From Candidatus Shapirobacteria bacterium CG06_land_8_20_14_3_00_40_12 (GTDB lineage Bacteria > Patescibacteriota > Microgenomatia > UBA12405), in assembly GCA_002780135.1 (NCBI GenBank), contig PEWA01000016.1:1-21860 (forward strand): DNA of 21,860 bases, given 5' to 3'. Position 1 is the first letter of the stretch. Each line of letters starts with the position of its first letter. Position numbers and translations under genes: made by a program. The notes beneath the pieces were generated by a model. It saw nothing but the letters and a program-made list of their open reading frames with translations. It did not search any database and had not been told where the DNA came from. Shown piece by piece: positions 7,656-14,436 of this stretch.

Positions 7656-7661
7656 ATTATA
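7656..7661 (-). promoter_or_regulatory. -10 element, folD
   Basis: GCTATAAT with the hexamer ending 5 bases before ATG 7650. The intervening CAGGA contains AGGA, but it abuts the ATG too closely to act as a normal Shine-Dalgarno. Confidence 0.6.
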
Positions 7662-7680
7662 GCTTAAAGGCTTAAAATGT

Positions 7681-7691
7681 TATATTATAAG
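7681..7691 (+). promoter_or_regulatory. -10-like AT-rich site, small protein gene
   Basis: TATATTATAAG contains overlapping -10-like hexamers ending 5-10 bases before ATG 7697. The exact hexamer is unclear. Confidence 0.35.
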
Positions 7692-7696
7692 TGTAT

Positions 7697-7912
7697 ATGG
7701 CGAAAACTTTTGTTCTCAAATTGGAGTTTGACCCGATTGAGACGTTGCATATAGCACCAGAGGCTGTGGCCACGGTCTTGGAAATAAATCTGAGAAGATT
7801 GGTAGCAGAAAATGGTTTTTTAGCAAATAAGGCAAGGGCTAGGGTCACCTTAGGTCAAGTTGACAGTGACAGTATTCAAGTTTTTGAAACTCGAGAAGTA
7901 AAACAAGGTTAG
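7697..7912 (+). CDS. Small conserved-looking protein, unknown function
   Basis: A 71-residue protein when begun at ATG 7697; a GTG at 7691 would add two residues. It is soluble and of mixed alpha/beta composition (KTFVLKLEFDPIETLHIAPE, then an Arg/Ala-rich middle and the VTLGQVDSDSIQVFE end). No known motif is recognised. It lies between folD (divergent) and map (convergent; the two stops overlap by 4 bases). The AT-rich sequence just upstream contains -10-like hexamers. Reading-frame integrity and packing between neighbours support a real gene. Confidence 0.65.
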   Translation: MAKTFVLKLEFDPIETLHIAPEAVATVLEINLRRLVAENGFLANKARARVTLGQVDSDSIQVFETREVKQG

Positions 7913-8667
7913 AGTTTAGTCAACACCTCACAACCATTATCGGTGATTAGAATAGTATGTTCGAATTGACAGGAGAGAGCACCGTCGGTGGTTCGAACCG
8001 TCCAGCCGTCGGAGGGATCGATGTTGACCCGCCAATTTAATGAAGCGTTAATCATTGGTTCGACGGTAAAAATCATACCGGGTTTTAATAAAAGATGATT
8101 TTGGGAAGTATTAAAATGAAAAACAAAAGGGTCTTCGTGAAATTTAAGACCGACACCGTGGCCACCGAGCTCCCGGACCGGAGAAAAACCTTGGGGAGTG
8201 ACAAAATCCTCAATGACTTTTCCAACAACTTCGTTGAGATACTTTCCGGGTTTAATAGCGGTAATAGCTAAATTTAAAGCTTGTCGAGTTTGGTCGATTA
8301 AAAGTTGGGAGGAGGCAGATATTTGGCCGACAGGAAAGGTGGCCGAAACGTCACCATAGAAGCCATCAAGAATAGTAGTGATATCAAGATTAATAATGTC
8401 ACCTTCTTTTAAAATTGCTTTTTCAGAAGGAATTCCGTGGCAGACAACGTTGTTAACCGAAGTGCAGATACTTTTGGGAAAACCGCCGTAATTTAAAGGA
8501 GCGGGAATAGCATTATGTTTAACAATGAATTGGTGGGCTAATTTATTCAGTTTTTGGGTGCTGATACCGGGTTTGACGAATTGAGAAAGATATTTCAGGG
8601 TAACGGCGGCTAATTTAGACGATTGTCGAATCCCTTGGATTTGTGGGGGAGTTTTGATGATAATCAC
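7909..8667 (-). CDS. map: Methionine aminopeptidase, type I
   Basis: A 252-residue enzyme that removes the initiator methionine from new proteins. All five metal ligands are visible: D95 (NLDITT), D106 (GDVSATF), H170 (GGHGVG), E203 (TVEPM) and E236 (CQFEHT). The substrate-binding H77 is in VVCHGIP. There is no N-terminal zinc-finger extension, so it is the short bacterial form. The start is a GTG at 8667, chosen because the N terminus (IIIKTPPQIQGIRQSSKLA) then matches family length and because TATAAT ends exactly 5 bases upstream. It is divergent from a methyltransferase with 31 bases between the starts. Confidence 0.96.
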   Translation of the reverse strand: MIIIKTPPQIQGIRQSSKLAAVTLKYLSQFVKPGISTQKLNKLAHQFIVKHNAIPAPLNYGGFPKSICTSVNNVVCHGIPSEKAILKEGDIINLDITTILDGFYGDVSATFPVGQISASSQLLIDQTRQALNLAITAIKPGKYLNEVVGKVIEDFVTPQGFSPVRELGGHGVGLKFHEDPFVFHFNTSQNHLLLKPGMIFTVEPMINASLNWRVNIDPSDGWTVRTTDGALSCQFEHTILITDNGCEVLTKL

Positions 8668-8672
8668 GCTTG

Positions 8673-8678
8673 ATTATA
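8673..8678 (-). promoter_or_regulatory. -10 element, map
   Basis: GCTATAAT with the hexamer ending 5 bases before GTG 8667. It supports the GTG start. Confidence 0.6.
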
Positions 8679-8687
8679 GCGCATTGA

Positions 8688-8693
8688 TATAAT
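8688..8693 (+). promoter_or_regulatory. -10 element, methyltransferase
   Basis: TGATATAAT (extended -10), hexamer ending 5 bases before ATG 8699. Confidence 0.62.
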
Positions 8694-8698
8694 TGCAC

Positions 8699-9445
8699 AT
8701 GAAACGAAATGATAGCAGCTGGCAAAAAGTGGGGGGGTGGTATAACAAAATTGTGGGGGAGAAGGGGCACTATTATCATCAAAAGATAATTTTGCCAAAT
8801 AGTTTGAGACTATTACAATTAAGAAAAGGAGAGAGGCTGGTTGATGTCGGCTGTGGACAGGGGGTATTGGCAAGAAGTATTCCGGCAGATATAGATTACC
8901 TGGGGATTGATTTGGCAAAATCTTTAATTGATGTAGCGACTAAGGAGGACAAAAACCCTCATCATCATTATTTGGTGGCTGACGCATCAAAAGAAATTAA
9001 ACTGGGGATGATTGATAAGGTGGCCGTAATTTTGTCGCTACAAAATATCAAAAAACCCTTTGGGGTGATAAAAAACTGTCGAAGCTGGTTAAAAAGCAGC
9101 GGAAAAATATTAATTGTCCTAAATCATCCGACCTTTAGAATTCCTAAACATGCTGACTGGATGGAAAAAGACGGCAGACAATGGCGGATAATTGACCACT
9201 ATATGCAACCACTAGAGATTCCAATTGAAAGTAGTCCTTTTGACAAAAAAAATAACCAAATCAGCCTTAGTTTCCATTACCCATTATCATTTTTTGCCGA
9301 AATATTAACCGATAATGGAATGGTGATTGAAACAATTGAAGAGTGGGTATCGGATAAAAAGTCGACCGGAATTAAGGCGACAATGGAGGATAAAGTCAGA
9401 GCGGAGATACCTTTATTTATGGCGATAGTGGCAAAAATTGGTTAA
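8699..9445 (+). CDS. Class I SAM-dependent methyltransferase
   Basis: A 248-residue protein with a Rossmann-type methyltransferase core: motif I LVDVGCGQGVLARS near 47-60, the acidic end of strand 2 in YLGIDLAKSLIDVA, and motif IV-like DKVAVILSLQNIKKP. The C-terminal half (WRIIDHYMQPLEIP, LSFHYPLSFFAEILTDNGM) resembles the UbiE/BioC-like small-molecule group, but the substrate cannot be assigned. I start it at ATG 8699, since an extended -10 (TGATATAAT) ends 5 bases upstream; the in-frame TTG at 8693 lies inside that hexamer. The stop at 9443-9445 overlaps the -10-like TAAAAT of the next gene. Confidence 0.88.
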   Translation: MKRNDSSWQKVGGWYNKIVGEKGHYYHQKIILPNSLRLLQLRKGERLVDVGCGQGVLARSIPADIDYLGIDLAKSLIDVATKEDKNPHHHYLVADASKEIKLGMIDKVAVILSLQNIKKPFGVIKNCRSWLKSSGKILIVLNHPTFRIPKHADWMEKDGRQWRIIDHYMQPLEIPIESSPFDKKNNQISLSFHYPLSFFAEILTDNGMVIETIEEWVSDKKSTGIKATMEDKVRAEIPLFMAIVAKIG

Positions 9446-9448
9446 AAT
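9443..9448 (+). promoter_or_regulatory. -10 element, small membrane protein
   Basis: TAAAAT, 5 bases before ATG 9454. Its first three bases are the methyltransferase stop codon. Confidence 0.45.
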
Positions 9449-9453
9449 AGACC

Positions 9454-9660
9454 ATGAATCGAGATTTGTGGTGGTGGTCGATTATCATAGTAGTATTAAT
9501 TAGTTTGGGGGCGGGCATAATAATAGATGCCAACATCCAAAATAAACAGTTTGCCGACTGTAAACAGGCACGAATCCGGGCTTTTCCACCGGAATTCTTT
9601 TCCTGGGAAGGAATGTTGAAACTTAACAGTGCCGGACTTTATCAACCAAAGTGTTTATGA
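9454..9660 (+). CDS. Small single-pass membrane protein, unknown
   Basis: A 68-residue protein with one N-terminal helix (WWWSIIIVVLISLGAGIII, about 6-24) and a short outer or periplasm-like tail with two cysteines (C36, C67) and PPEFFSWEGMLKL. No family is recognised. TAAAAT ends 5 bases before the ATG and overlaps the methyltransferase stop. Its own stop overlaps the start of the next small gene by 4 bases, so the two are likely co-translated. Confidence 0.65.
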   Translation: MNRDLWWWSIIIVVLISLGAGIIIDANIQNKQFADCKQARIRAFPPEFFSWEGMLKLNSAGLYQPKCL

Positions 9661-9872
9661 GCGAAGGAATAAAAAAGTGGGGTGATATTTTAAGTTTGAA
9701 GAACTTAGGAGAGGCAATACCACGTCTTGATAGAGCAAGCTTTGTCAAAGGAAACACACCATTGGGATTGGTGATAGGTGGGGTTAATAGATTGGAAACA
9801 GCGGGTAAACTAACTGCAGAGGAGGCTCAAACTGAAAGAAAAAGACTAAGAAAATTGGCCGGGCAAGGATAG
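9657..9872 (+). CDS. Small soluble protein, unknown
   Basis: A 71-residue basic protein begun at ATG 9657 (ATGA overlap with the preceding stop; an in-frame GTG lies at 9651). It is mostly helical, with a charged C-terminal half (RLETAGKLTAEEAQTERKRL). No family is recognised. It is followed at 5 bases by the convergent end of the CapA-like gene. Confidence 0.6.
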   Translation: MSEGIKKWGDILSLKNLGEAIPRLDRASFVKGNTPLGLVIGGVNRLETAGKLTAEEAQTERKRLRKLAGQG

Positions 9873-9877
9873 AAGAT

Positions 9878-10798
9878 TTATTGGATGAGATGGGGTTGGG
9901 AGTTGAAGTTTATTTCAATCGGATAAAGTTTTAGGTTAACGATTTTGCTTTTGGTCAGGGTTAGGGCGGCGATTTGGGAATGGGAAGTGGCGGCAGACCA
10001 GGACTGATCGAAAATAAAATTACCAAAGGAATAAAAAATAGGTTTGTCTTTATAAATTTCGTAATCCTGCCAAACGTGAGGGTGGTGACCATGAATAATG
10101 TCAGCGCCGGCATCAATAAGTTGCCTAGCTAAGATTTGGCGCCATTTTTCAGGGTTAGGCAGATACTCATTTCCCCAATGCAGGGAAACTATTAACCAAT
10201 CGACAACAGGATTATATTTTTTGACCTGATTTAGAATTAGAGATTGCTTCGCTTCGCTCGCAATGACGTCAGGGTGAGTAATAAAATCAAAACCTAAGAA
10301 ACCAAAAGTAATGCCGTTTAAATTTTGGATTAAAAAATTATCGTAGAAATTGGGGATGTCGGCTAAATATGACTTGGTTTGAGCCAAACCGGAAGTACCG
10401 TAATTGAGAATGTGGTTATTATTAAGATTGAAAATAAGTTTATTATCGGCCAGATAGGGCAGAAAACGCTTATCGCCACAAAAGGTAAAGGTACCAGTAA
10501 TGCCCACGGGACAGGGATCAATTATTGGGCTTTCCAGATTAGCCAAGTTGAAATCGTGGGAGCGAAGCCAGGGAGAAATCTTTGAAAAACTCCAAGAGAA
10601 ATCGCTTTTAGCCCTAGCAGTAGCAGTAATGTATCGACCAAGACCGAGATCGCCGACTAATCCGAGAGTAACTTGAGAAACGGGAGTAGGGGTCGGAGCG
10701 GGAGAAATATAAGGAATGAGAATGGGAGAAGTTTTGGGGGGAAAAATAAAATATAATAAAGGAATAAGAATGAATAATAGGATTAAAAATTTTGTCAT
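9878..10798 (-). CDS. CapA family protein (PGA_cap metallophosphatase-like)
   Basis: A 306-residue protein: N-terminal membrane helix (residues 4-20), a Pro/Thr linker (SPAPTPTPV) and a calcineurin-like CapA domain. Motifs in order are GDLGLGR at 49-55, NLES at 87-90, NNNH at 126-129, SLHWGNEY at 205-212 and HGHHPHV at 236-242. CapA proteins belong to poly-gamma-glutamate capsule systems, but isolated copies are common and no capB/capC genes are seen here, so the product is not known. Residues 177-188 (DVIASEAKQSLI) come from a repeat element inserted in frame. The first 29 bases overlap the 5' end of the divergent lipoprotein gene. TATAAT is 13 bases upstream of the ATG. Confidence 0.88.
   Translation of the reverse strand: MTKFLILLFILIPLLYFIFPPKTSPILIPYISPAPTPTPVSQVTLGLVGDLGLGRYITATARAKSDFSWSFSKISPWLRSHDFNLANLESPIIDPCPVGITGTFTFCGDKRFLPYLADNKLIFNLNNNHILNYGTSGLAQTKSYLADIPNFYDNFLIQNLNGITFGFLGFDFITHPDVIASEAKQSLILNQVKKYNPVVDWLIVSLHWGNEYLPNPEKWRQILARQLIDAGADIIHGHHPHVWQDYEIYKDKPIFYSFGNFIFDQSWSAATSHSQIAALTLTKSKIVNLKLYPIEINFNSQPHLIQ
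10240..10268. repeat. Dispersed-repeat-like element inside the CapA-like gene
   Basis: The minus strand reads GTCATTGCGAGCGAAGCGAA followed by GCAATCTC. It has ATTGC/GCAAT inverted ends and an internal GCGAAGC repeat. From memory, this closely resembles a short repeat dispersed through many unrelated bacterial genomes. It is read in frame, giving VIASEAKQS. Confidence 0.75.
10752..10757 (+). promoter_or_regulatory. -10 element, PEGA/SH3 lipoprotein
   Basis: TATAAT 12 bases before ATG 10770, inside the CapA-like coding region. Confidence 0.5.
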
Positions 10799-11579
10799 AC
10801 CGGTTTTACTTATTATAGCCTCCGGAATACTCTTGGGTGGTTGTGGAAGTAAGGGGGTAGCCGGGGTGGAAATAATAACTCAACCGATAACCAAGATATT
10901 TATTGACGGAAAAGAGGCGGGAATGACTCCATACCGAAATAATTCACTCTTAGAGGGAATAATAAATATCCGTTTAGGAGAAGAAGGAATAGGGTGGTGG
11001 CAAAGAAGGTTGGAATTAAAAAAAAATATTAGTACGGTAATAAATTGGACATTTGATAAAACAGAGAAAAGTTCCGGCGGATATATTTTATCGATGGAAA
11101 AACAGAGCCCTAAAAGAGCTAGTCTAATATTGGCCAGTTTACCAAGTGGGGCGGCAGTAAGTATTGGCGGAGAAATGAGGGGTGACACGCCAATGGCTAT
11201 TTCGGATCTAGGCGAAGGTGATAAAGAGGTAAGTATAATGTTACCTGGTTTTAAAACCATTAGTGTGGGAATAAGGCCGATAATCGGATATAGGATGTTA
11301 ATTGAAGCAACTTTGGCCAGAGAAGAAAAGATGGCGGCGACACCCGAGTCAAATAACACCCAATTAGCATTGATTGGGGGAACTAAAAAAATAAAAATTT
11401 TACCGACAGAAACCGGTTGGTTAAGAGTCAGGGCGGGAAGCAACCCAACAAGTCCAGAAATTGGGAAGGTAAAGACCGGAGAAGAATATGAATATTATTC
11501 TGAAACAAAAGAGTGGATCGAAATAAACTTTGGAGGGAAAAAAGGATGGGTGGCAACTAAATACGTCGCCAAACTTTAA
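10770..11579 (+). CDS. Lipoprotein with two PEGA domains and a C-terminal SH3 domain
   Basis: A 269-residue surface protein when begun at ATG 10770. This start gives a clean lipoprotein signal: basic NNRIK, hydrophobic core, and lipobox LGGC with the cysteine at residue 25. Two PEGA-type repeats follow (about 30-95, VEIITQPITKIFIDGKEAG; and about 116-175, LPSGAAVSIGGEMRGDTP). A bacterial SH3-like domain (about 205-269, GWLRVRAGSNPTSPEIGKV...GWVATKYV) probably binds the cell wall. The role is likely in surface attachment or wall interaction. The region upstream has TATAAT 12 bases before the ATG and a GGA that could serve as a weak Shine-Dalgarno. Its 5' end overlaps the divergent CapA-like gene by 29 bases and its 3' end overlaps the family-4 transferase by 23 bases. 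Confidence 0.86.
   Translation: MNNRIKNFVIPVLLIIASGILLGGCGSKGVAGVEIITQPITKIFIDGKEAGMTPYRNNSLLEGIINIRLGEEGIGWWQRRLELKKNISTVINWTFDKTEKSSGGYILSMEKQSPKRASLILASLPSGAAVSIGGEMRGDTPMAISDLGEGDKEVSIMLPGFKTISVGIRPIIGYRMLIEATLAREEKMAATPESNNTQLALIGGTKKIKILPTETGWLRVRAGSNPTSPEIGKVKTGEEYEYYSETKEWIEINFGGKKGWVATKYVAKL
10812..10817 (-). promoter_or_regulatory. -10 element, CapA-like gene
   Basis: GCTATAAT with the hexamer 13 bases before ATG 10798, inside the lipoprotein signal-peptide codons. Confidence 0.5.
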
Positions 11580-12615
11580 GGATAAAACCAAAAAATAAAA
11601 AGGTAATACCAATAAAAAAATAAAACTTTTGTTGACTATTGAGAAAAAGTGAGATAAATCCGAGAAAGAGTGATAATAACCAGTAGGTGAGAGCAATTTT
11701 TGAACGGCTCCAACCGCTTTTTAAGAGAAAGTGATGAAGGTGGTCGCTTCCCGGAGAGAAAGGAGAACGACCATTTATGAGTCTTTTTATAAGAACAAAA
11801 ACAGCGTCAAGCATGGGAATACCCAAAAGAAAGATTAAGGTGGCCAATTTAGCTCCGGAAAGAAGGGATAAAAGAGCCAGAAAAAAGCCGGCTAAGCTTT
11901 TACCACTATAACCGGGCATTATTTTTTGAGGGAAAAAATTCCACGGTAAAAAACCCAAATAAGCTCCGGCAACGGCTAAGCTTAAAATGATTACCGGCCA
12001 TTGAGTAGTATCGGTAGAAAAACGTAATCCCAAAAGACCGATAAATACGGCTGAAATCGCCACAAAACCAGGAAGTTGGCCGTCAACGCCTGAAGACCAA
12101 CCAACAATATTCATACACCAGGTAATCCAGACGAGAGCCAAGAGGTCAGAAAGAATCCAGATTGAGTGGATTGATCCAAAAAGATTAAAGGTAATGCTTG
12201 GATGTGACAAATCAAAAATTCCCCCCAAAGGGTTGGAAATATAGGCAATACCGATACCGGCGGCGACAACAATTAAGGCTGAAAGAAAGTTGGTTGTCAA
12301 TCTCAAGACAGGGCTTAGATCAAAAATATCATCGATTAGGCCAACAATAAGAGAGACTAGGGCGGCCAGAAAAATTCCCAAGAAATGTTTATCGGCAGGC
12401 AAAAGGAGAAGACAAGGAAGGAAAATACCGAAAAATATAGGAAAACCACCCCCACGGGGGACAATACCGGTAGCGGTGGCATTACCGGATTTTTTTTGTT
12501 TTTGGCGGGGATCTTCAAGCCAATTGTGAGCGGTAAAAAAGGAAATAGTGACCGGAGTTAGAAGAAAAGTAACCGTAAAGGAAAGGAGCAGGGAAAGAGC
12601 GGCAGTAAAAATCAT
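11557..12615 (-). CDS. Glycosyltransferase family 4 (MraY/WecA-like) polyprenyl-phosphate sugar-phosphate transferase
   Basis: A polytopic protein of 352 residues from ATG 12615. A longer frame reaches back to 12717 but would overlap the preceding gene and add a non-family N terminus. It has the family pattern: GIVPRGGG near 50-57, the GLIDDIFDLSP aspartates (95-96), NIVGWSSGVDGQLPG (169-183) and GSDHLHHFLLKSGWS near 289-303. Such enzymes load a sugar phosphate onto undecaprenyl phosphate to start envelope glycan synthesis. Two usual acidic positions differ: the first D of DGxDG is S, and the MGDSG loop reads MPGYSG. Downstream of GT2, GT39-like and a small membrane protein gene, it fits a lipid-linked glycan pathway. 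The 3' end overlaps the lipoprotein gene by 23 bases. Confidence 0.85.
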   Translation of the reverse strand: MIFTAALSLLLSFTVTFLLTPVTISFFTAHNWLEDPRQKQKKSGNATATGIVPRGGGFPIFFGIFLPCLLLLPADKHFLGIFLAALVSLIVGLIDDIFDLSPVLRLTTNFLSALIVVAAGIGIAYISNPLGGIFDLSHPSITFNLFGSIHSIWILSDLLALVWITWCMNIVGWSSGVDGQLPGFVAISAVFIGLLGLRFSTDTTQWPVIILSLAVAGAYLGFLPWNFFPQKIMPGYSGKSLAGFFLALLSLLSGAKLATLIFLLGIPMLDAVFVLIKRLINGRSPFSPGSDHLHHFLLKSGWSRSKIALTYWLLSLFLGFISLFLNSQQKFYFFIGITFLFFGFILKVWRRI

Positions 12616-12620
12616 AACCT

Positions 12621-12998
12621 CTAGATAGCAAGCCTGATAACCTGATAAAGGGAGAGGGAAGCAAAAACTGAAAAAACCAAGGAAAAAACGACAAGTAGCC
12701 GAGAAAGAAGTGGCCATTTTAAGTAGATGGTTAGGGCGATGACGTGATTACCAAGACCAATCAGTAGAGAAAAAAAAGGAAGAAGAAAAAGGGCGGTTGT
12801 CGGAGCTAACCAAGCCTTTCCCCAAGGTTCTGAAAAAAATAAAGGGATTTCCGGAGGGAGACTGCTGTAGCGAAAAAAAAGATAAGCAAATTGAAAAGTA
12901 ATAAGTATTATATTCCAACGGAGAAAAATAGAGGAAGTACGGTTTTGCCAAAATTTTCCCATAGCCGACAGAAAGACTGGAACAAAGGAAAAATTCAT
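12621..12998 (-). CDS. Small polytopic membrane protein, unknown
   Basis: A 125-residue protein with about three membrane helices (near 27-43, 66-88 and 97-120) and a non-membrane segment RYSSLPPEIPLFFSEPWG near 43-60 that looks conserved. I recognise the style of protein from CPR genomes but no function. It overlaps the GT39-like gene start-to-stop by 4 bases and is followed 5 bases later by the family-4 transferase, so all three are likely one transcription unit. Confidence 0.72.
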   Translation of the reverse strand: MNFSFVPVFLSAMGKFWQNRTSSIFLRWNIILITFQFAYLFFRYSSLPPEIPLFFSEPWGKAWLAPTTALFLLPFFSLLIGLGNHVIALTIYLKWPLLSRLLVVFSLVFSVFASLSLYQVIRLAI

Positions 12999-14422
12999 TG
13001 ACGGGGAAGAAATAGATAGTAGGGACCAATTTGGTCTTCAAGGAAGTAATAATCTTTTAAAAAGAGATCAAGTTTTGGAAAAGGGCGATTCATGGAAGAG
13101 TTGTAAATGATAGCCTGGGGAAATTTAGCGGTTAACTCCGACATGACTAAGTCATAACCATTGAAATCAAGTACGTGGTAGGCAACCACATATTTGGTGG
13201 AAGGGAGACGAGAAGCCAAAGGATAGAGATAAGGTTCGTCTCCCCAAACAAAAATAAAACTTCCGGGGGCGGTTTTTGATTTGATAGTATTAGAAAGTTG
13301 GTAAACATCGTTGACATTGGCACCAAAATATTGACGGTATTGAAAAAGAGATTCAATTTTGAAAATATATTTGGCAAAGTTTAGATAATAGGGAAAGGTG
13401 CGGTAAAAATAAAATTTGTATTTGACAATTGATACCCCCAGAAGAATAAAAATGAAGAGACTTAAGTAAAAATTGCGCCGAAAGGAAAAGAGGAGGAGTA
13501 AAAGTGGAGGAAGAAGTTGAATAAGATAGTGGGGATAGGGTCGACCGGACAATAGAACACCAAAAAGGGTAGCCATAAACCAGGCGGAAAGAAAAAATAA
13601 TTTTTTGTCCAACAATTTTTTCTTAAACAAAACAAATAAAAATACCCAAAGTAAGAACATTAAAACGAGTCTCCAAATTATCCCTCCGGAAGAAGCGGAA
13701 GCAGAATGGGTACCGGTGGCCCAGGAACCGAGATAGCCGAAATTTTGGAGAAGGGCGGCAAAAAGAAATTGAGGACCAGCTTTTTGAATAACAAAATATA
13801 GATAAAACAAGAAAATAGGGAGAGAAAAGGCGAAAATAAATACAATGTAATCTTTTATTTTTTTCAAATTAAATTTATCGGTCACAAAAATAGACCAGCA
13901 GAGAAGAAAGAAAAATTCGATAGCTACCGGCACCTTGAGAGTAAAGGCAAGCCCCAGAAGTAGTCCAATGTAAAACAGAAACTTTAGAGAATGAAGGGGT
14001 TGATAAAAAAGCAGAAGAGCGGCAAGAGTGGGAAGAAGCATGAATATTTCGGCATTGGCAATATTACCTTCAATTAAGGGAATTGATGAAAAAATAATAA
14101 AAACTAGAACGGAATATCGTGAAAGAGACTTTGATAAAAATTTTTGAGAGAGAAGGTAAAAGATGTAAATGGTGGGAATCATCCATAATAGAAGCAAGAG
14201 CCGAAATCCCAGAACCTGCCAACCGGCAGGCAGGTTTGAAGATAGGGAGGCTAAGTAATAAAGAAGGGGTGGCTTGTTGTCATGAATTTGGCTATAAAGA
14301 GTTAACCCGTGATTAATCCCCTGCCCCAAACTAAGATAAACACCTTCATCGCCATACCAATAGGGCTCAAAAAGAGAAGGTAAACGAAGAAGAAAAAAAA
14401 GAAGCCATGAATACCAAAACAT
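12995..14422 (-). CDS. GT39/ArnT-like membrane glycosyltransferase
   Basis: A 475-residue protein with roughly ten membrane helices. The N-terminal loop has the DE pair D25/E26 (YWYGDEGVYLSLGQGINHG) and the IHDNKPPLLYY segment, typical of PMT/ArnT-type C-superfamily transferases that use polyprenyl-phosphate sugars on the outer face of the membrane. The C-terminal part (from about 350) is a soluble domain with FIFVWGDEPYLYPLA. Residues NLPAGWQV in the second loop come from a 24-base palindrome (14213-14236) in frame. TAAAAT ends 6 bases before the ATG, just after the GT2 stop, suggesting an internal promoter. Acceptor and donor sugar unknown. Confidence 0.85.
   Translation of the reverse strand: MFWYSWLLFFLLRLPSLFEPYWYGDEGVYLSLGQGINHGLTLYSQIHDNKPPLLYYLASLSSNLPAGWQVLGFRLLLLLWMIPTIYIFYLLSQKFLSKSLSRYSVLVFIIFSSIPLIEGNIANAEIFMLLPTLAALLLFYQPLHSLKFLFYIGLLLGLAFTLKVPVAIEFFFLLCWSIFVTDKFNLKKIKDYIVFIFAFSLPIFLFYLYFVIQKAGPQFLFAALLQNFGYLGSWATGTHSASASSGGIIWRLVLMFLLWVFLFVLFKKKLLDKKLFFLSAWFMATLFGVLLSGRPYPHYLIQLLPPLLLLLFSFRRNFYLSLFIFILLGVSIVKYKFYFYRTFPYYLNFAKYIFKIESLFQYRQYFGANVNDVYQLSNTIKSKTAPGSFIFVWGDEPYLYPLASRLPSTKYVVAYHVLDFNGYDLVMSELTAKFPQAIIYNSSMNRPFPKLDLFLKDYYFLEDQIGPYYLFLPRQ
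14213..14236. repeat. Palindromic element inside the GT39-like gene
   Basis: AACCTGCC and GGCAGGTT form 8-base arms around AACCGGCA, and an inner TGCC/GGCA can pair as an alternative. The element is 24 bases, exactly eight codons in the gene's frame (NLPAGWQV). Confidence 0.75.
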
Positions 14423-14428
14423 TGATTT

Positions 14429-14434
14429 ATTTTA
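14429..14434 (-). promoter_or_regulatory. -10 element, GT39-like gene
   Basis: TAAAAT, 6 bases before ATG 14422, in the 14-base gap after the GT2 stop. Confidence 0.45.
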
Positions 14435-14436
14435 CC

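Noticed and set aside
10716..10769. Upstream start for the lipoprotein (10716)
   Set aside because: It would place 18 extra residues before a complete lipoprotein signal peptide and include the -10 site; ATG 10770 fits better.
12616..12717. Longer N terminus for the family-4 transferase (start at 12717)
   Set aside because: It would overlap the preceding membrane protein gene by about 100 bases and add a segment unlike the family; ATG 12615 gives the usual N-terminal helix.
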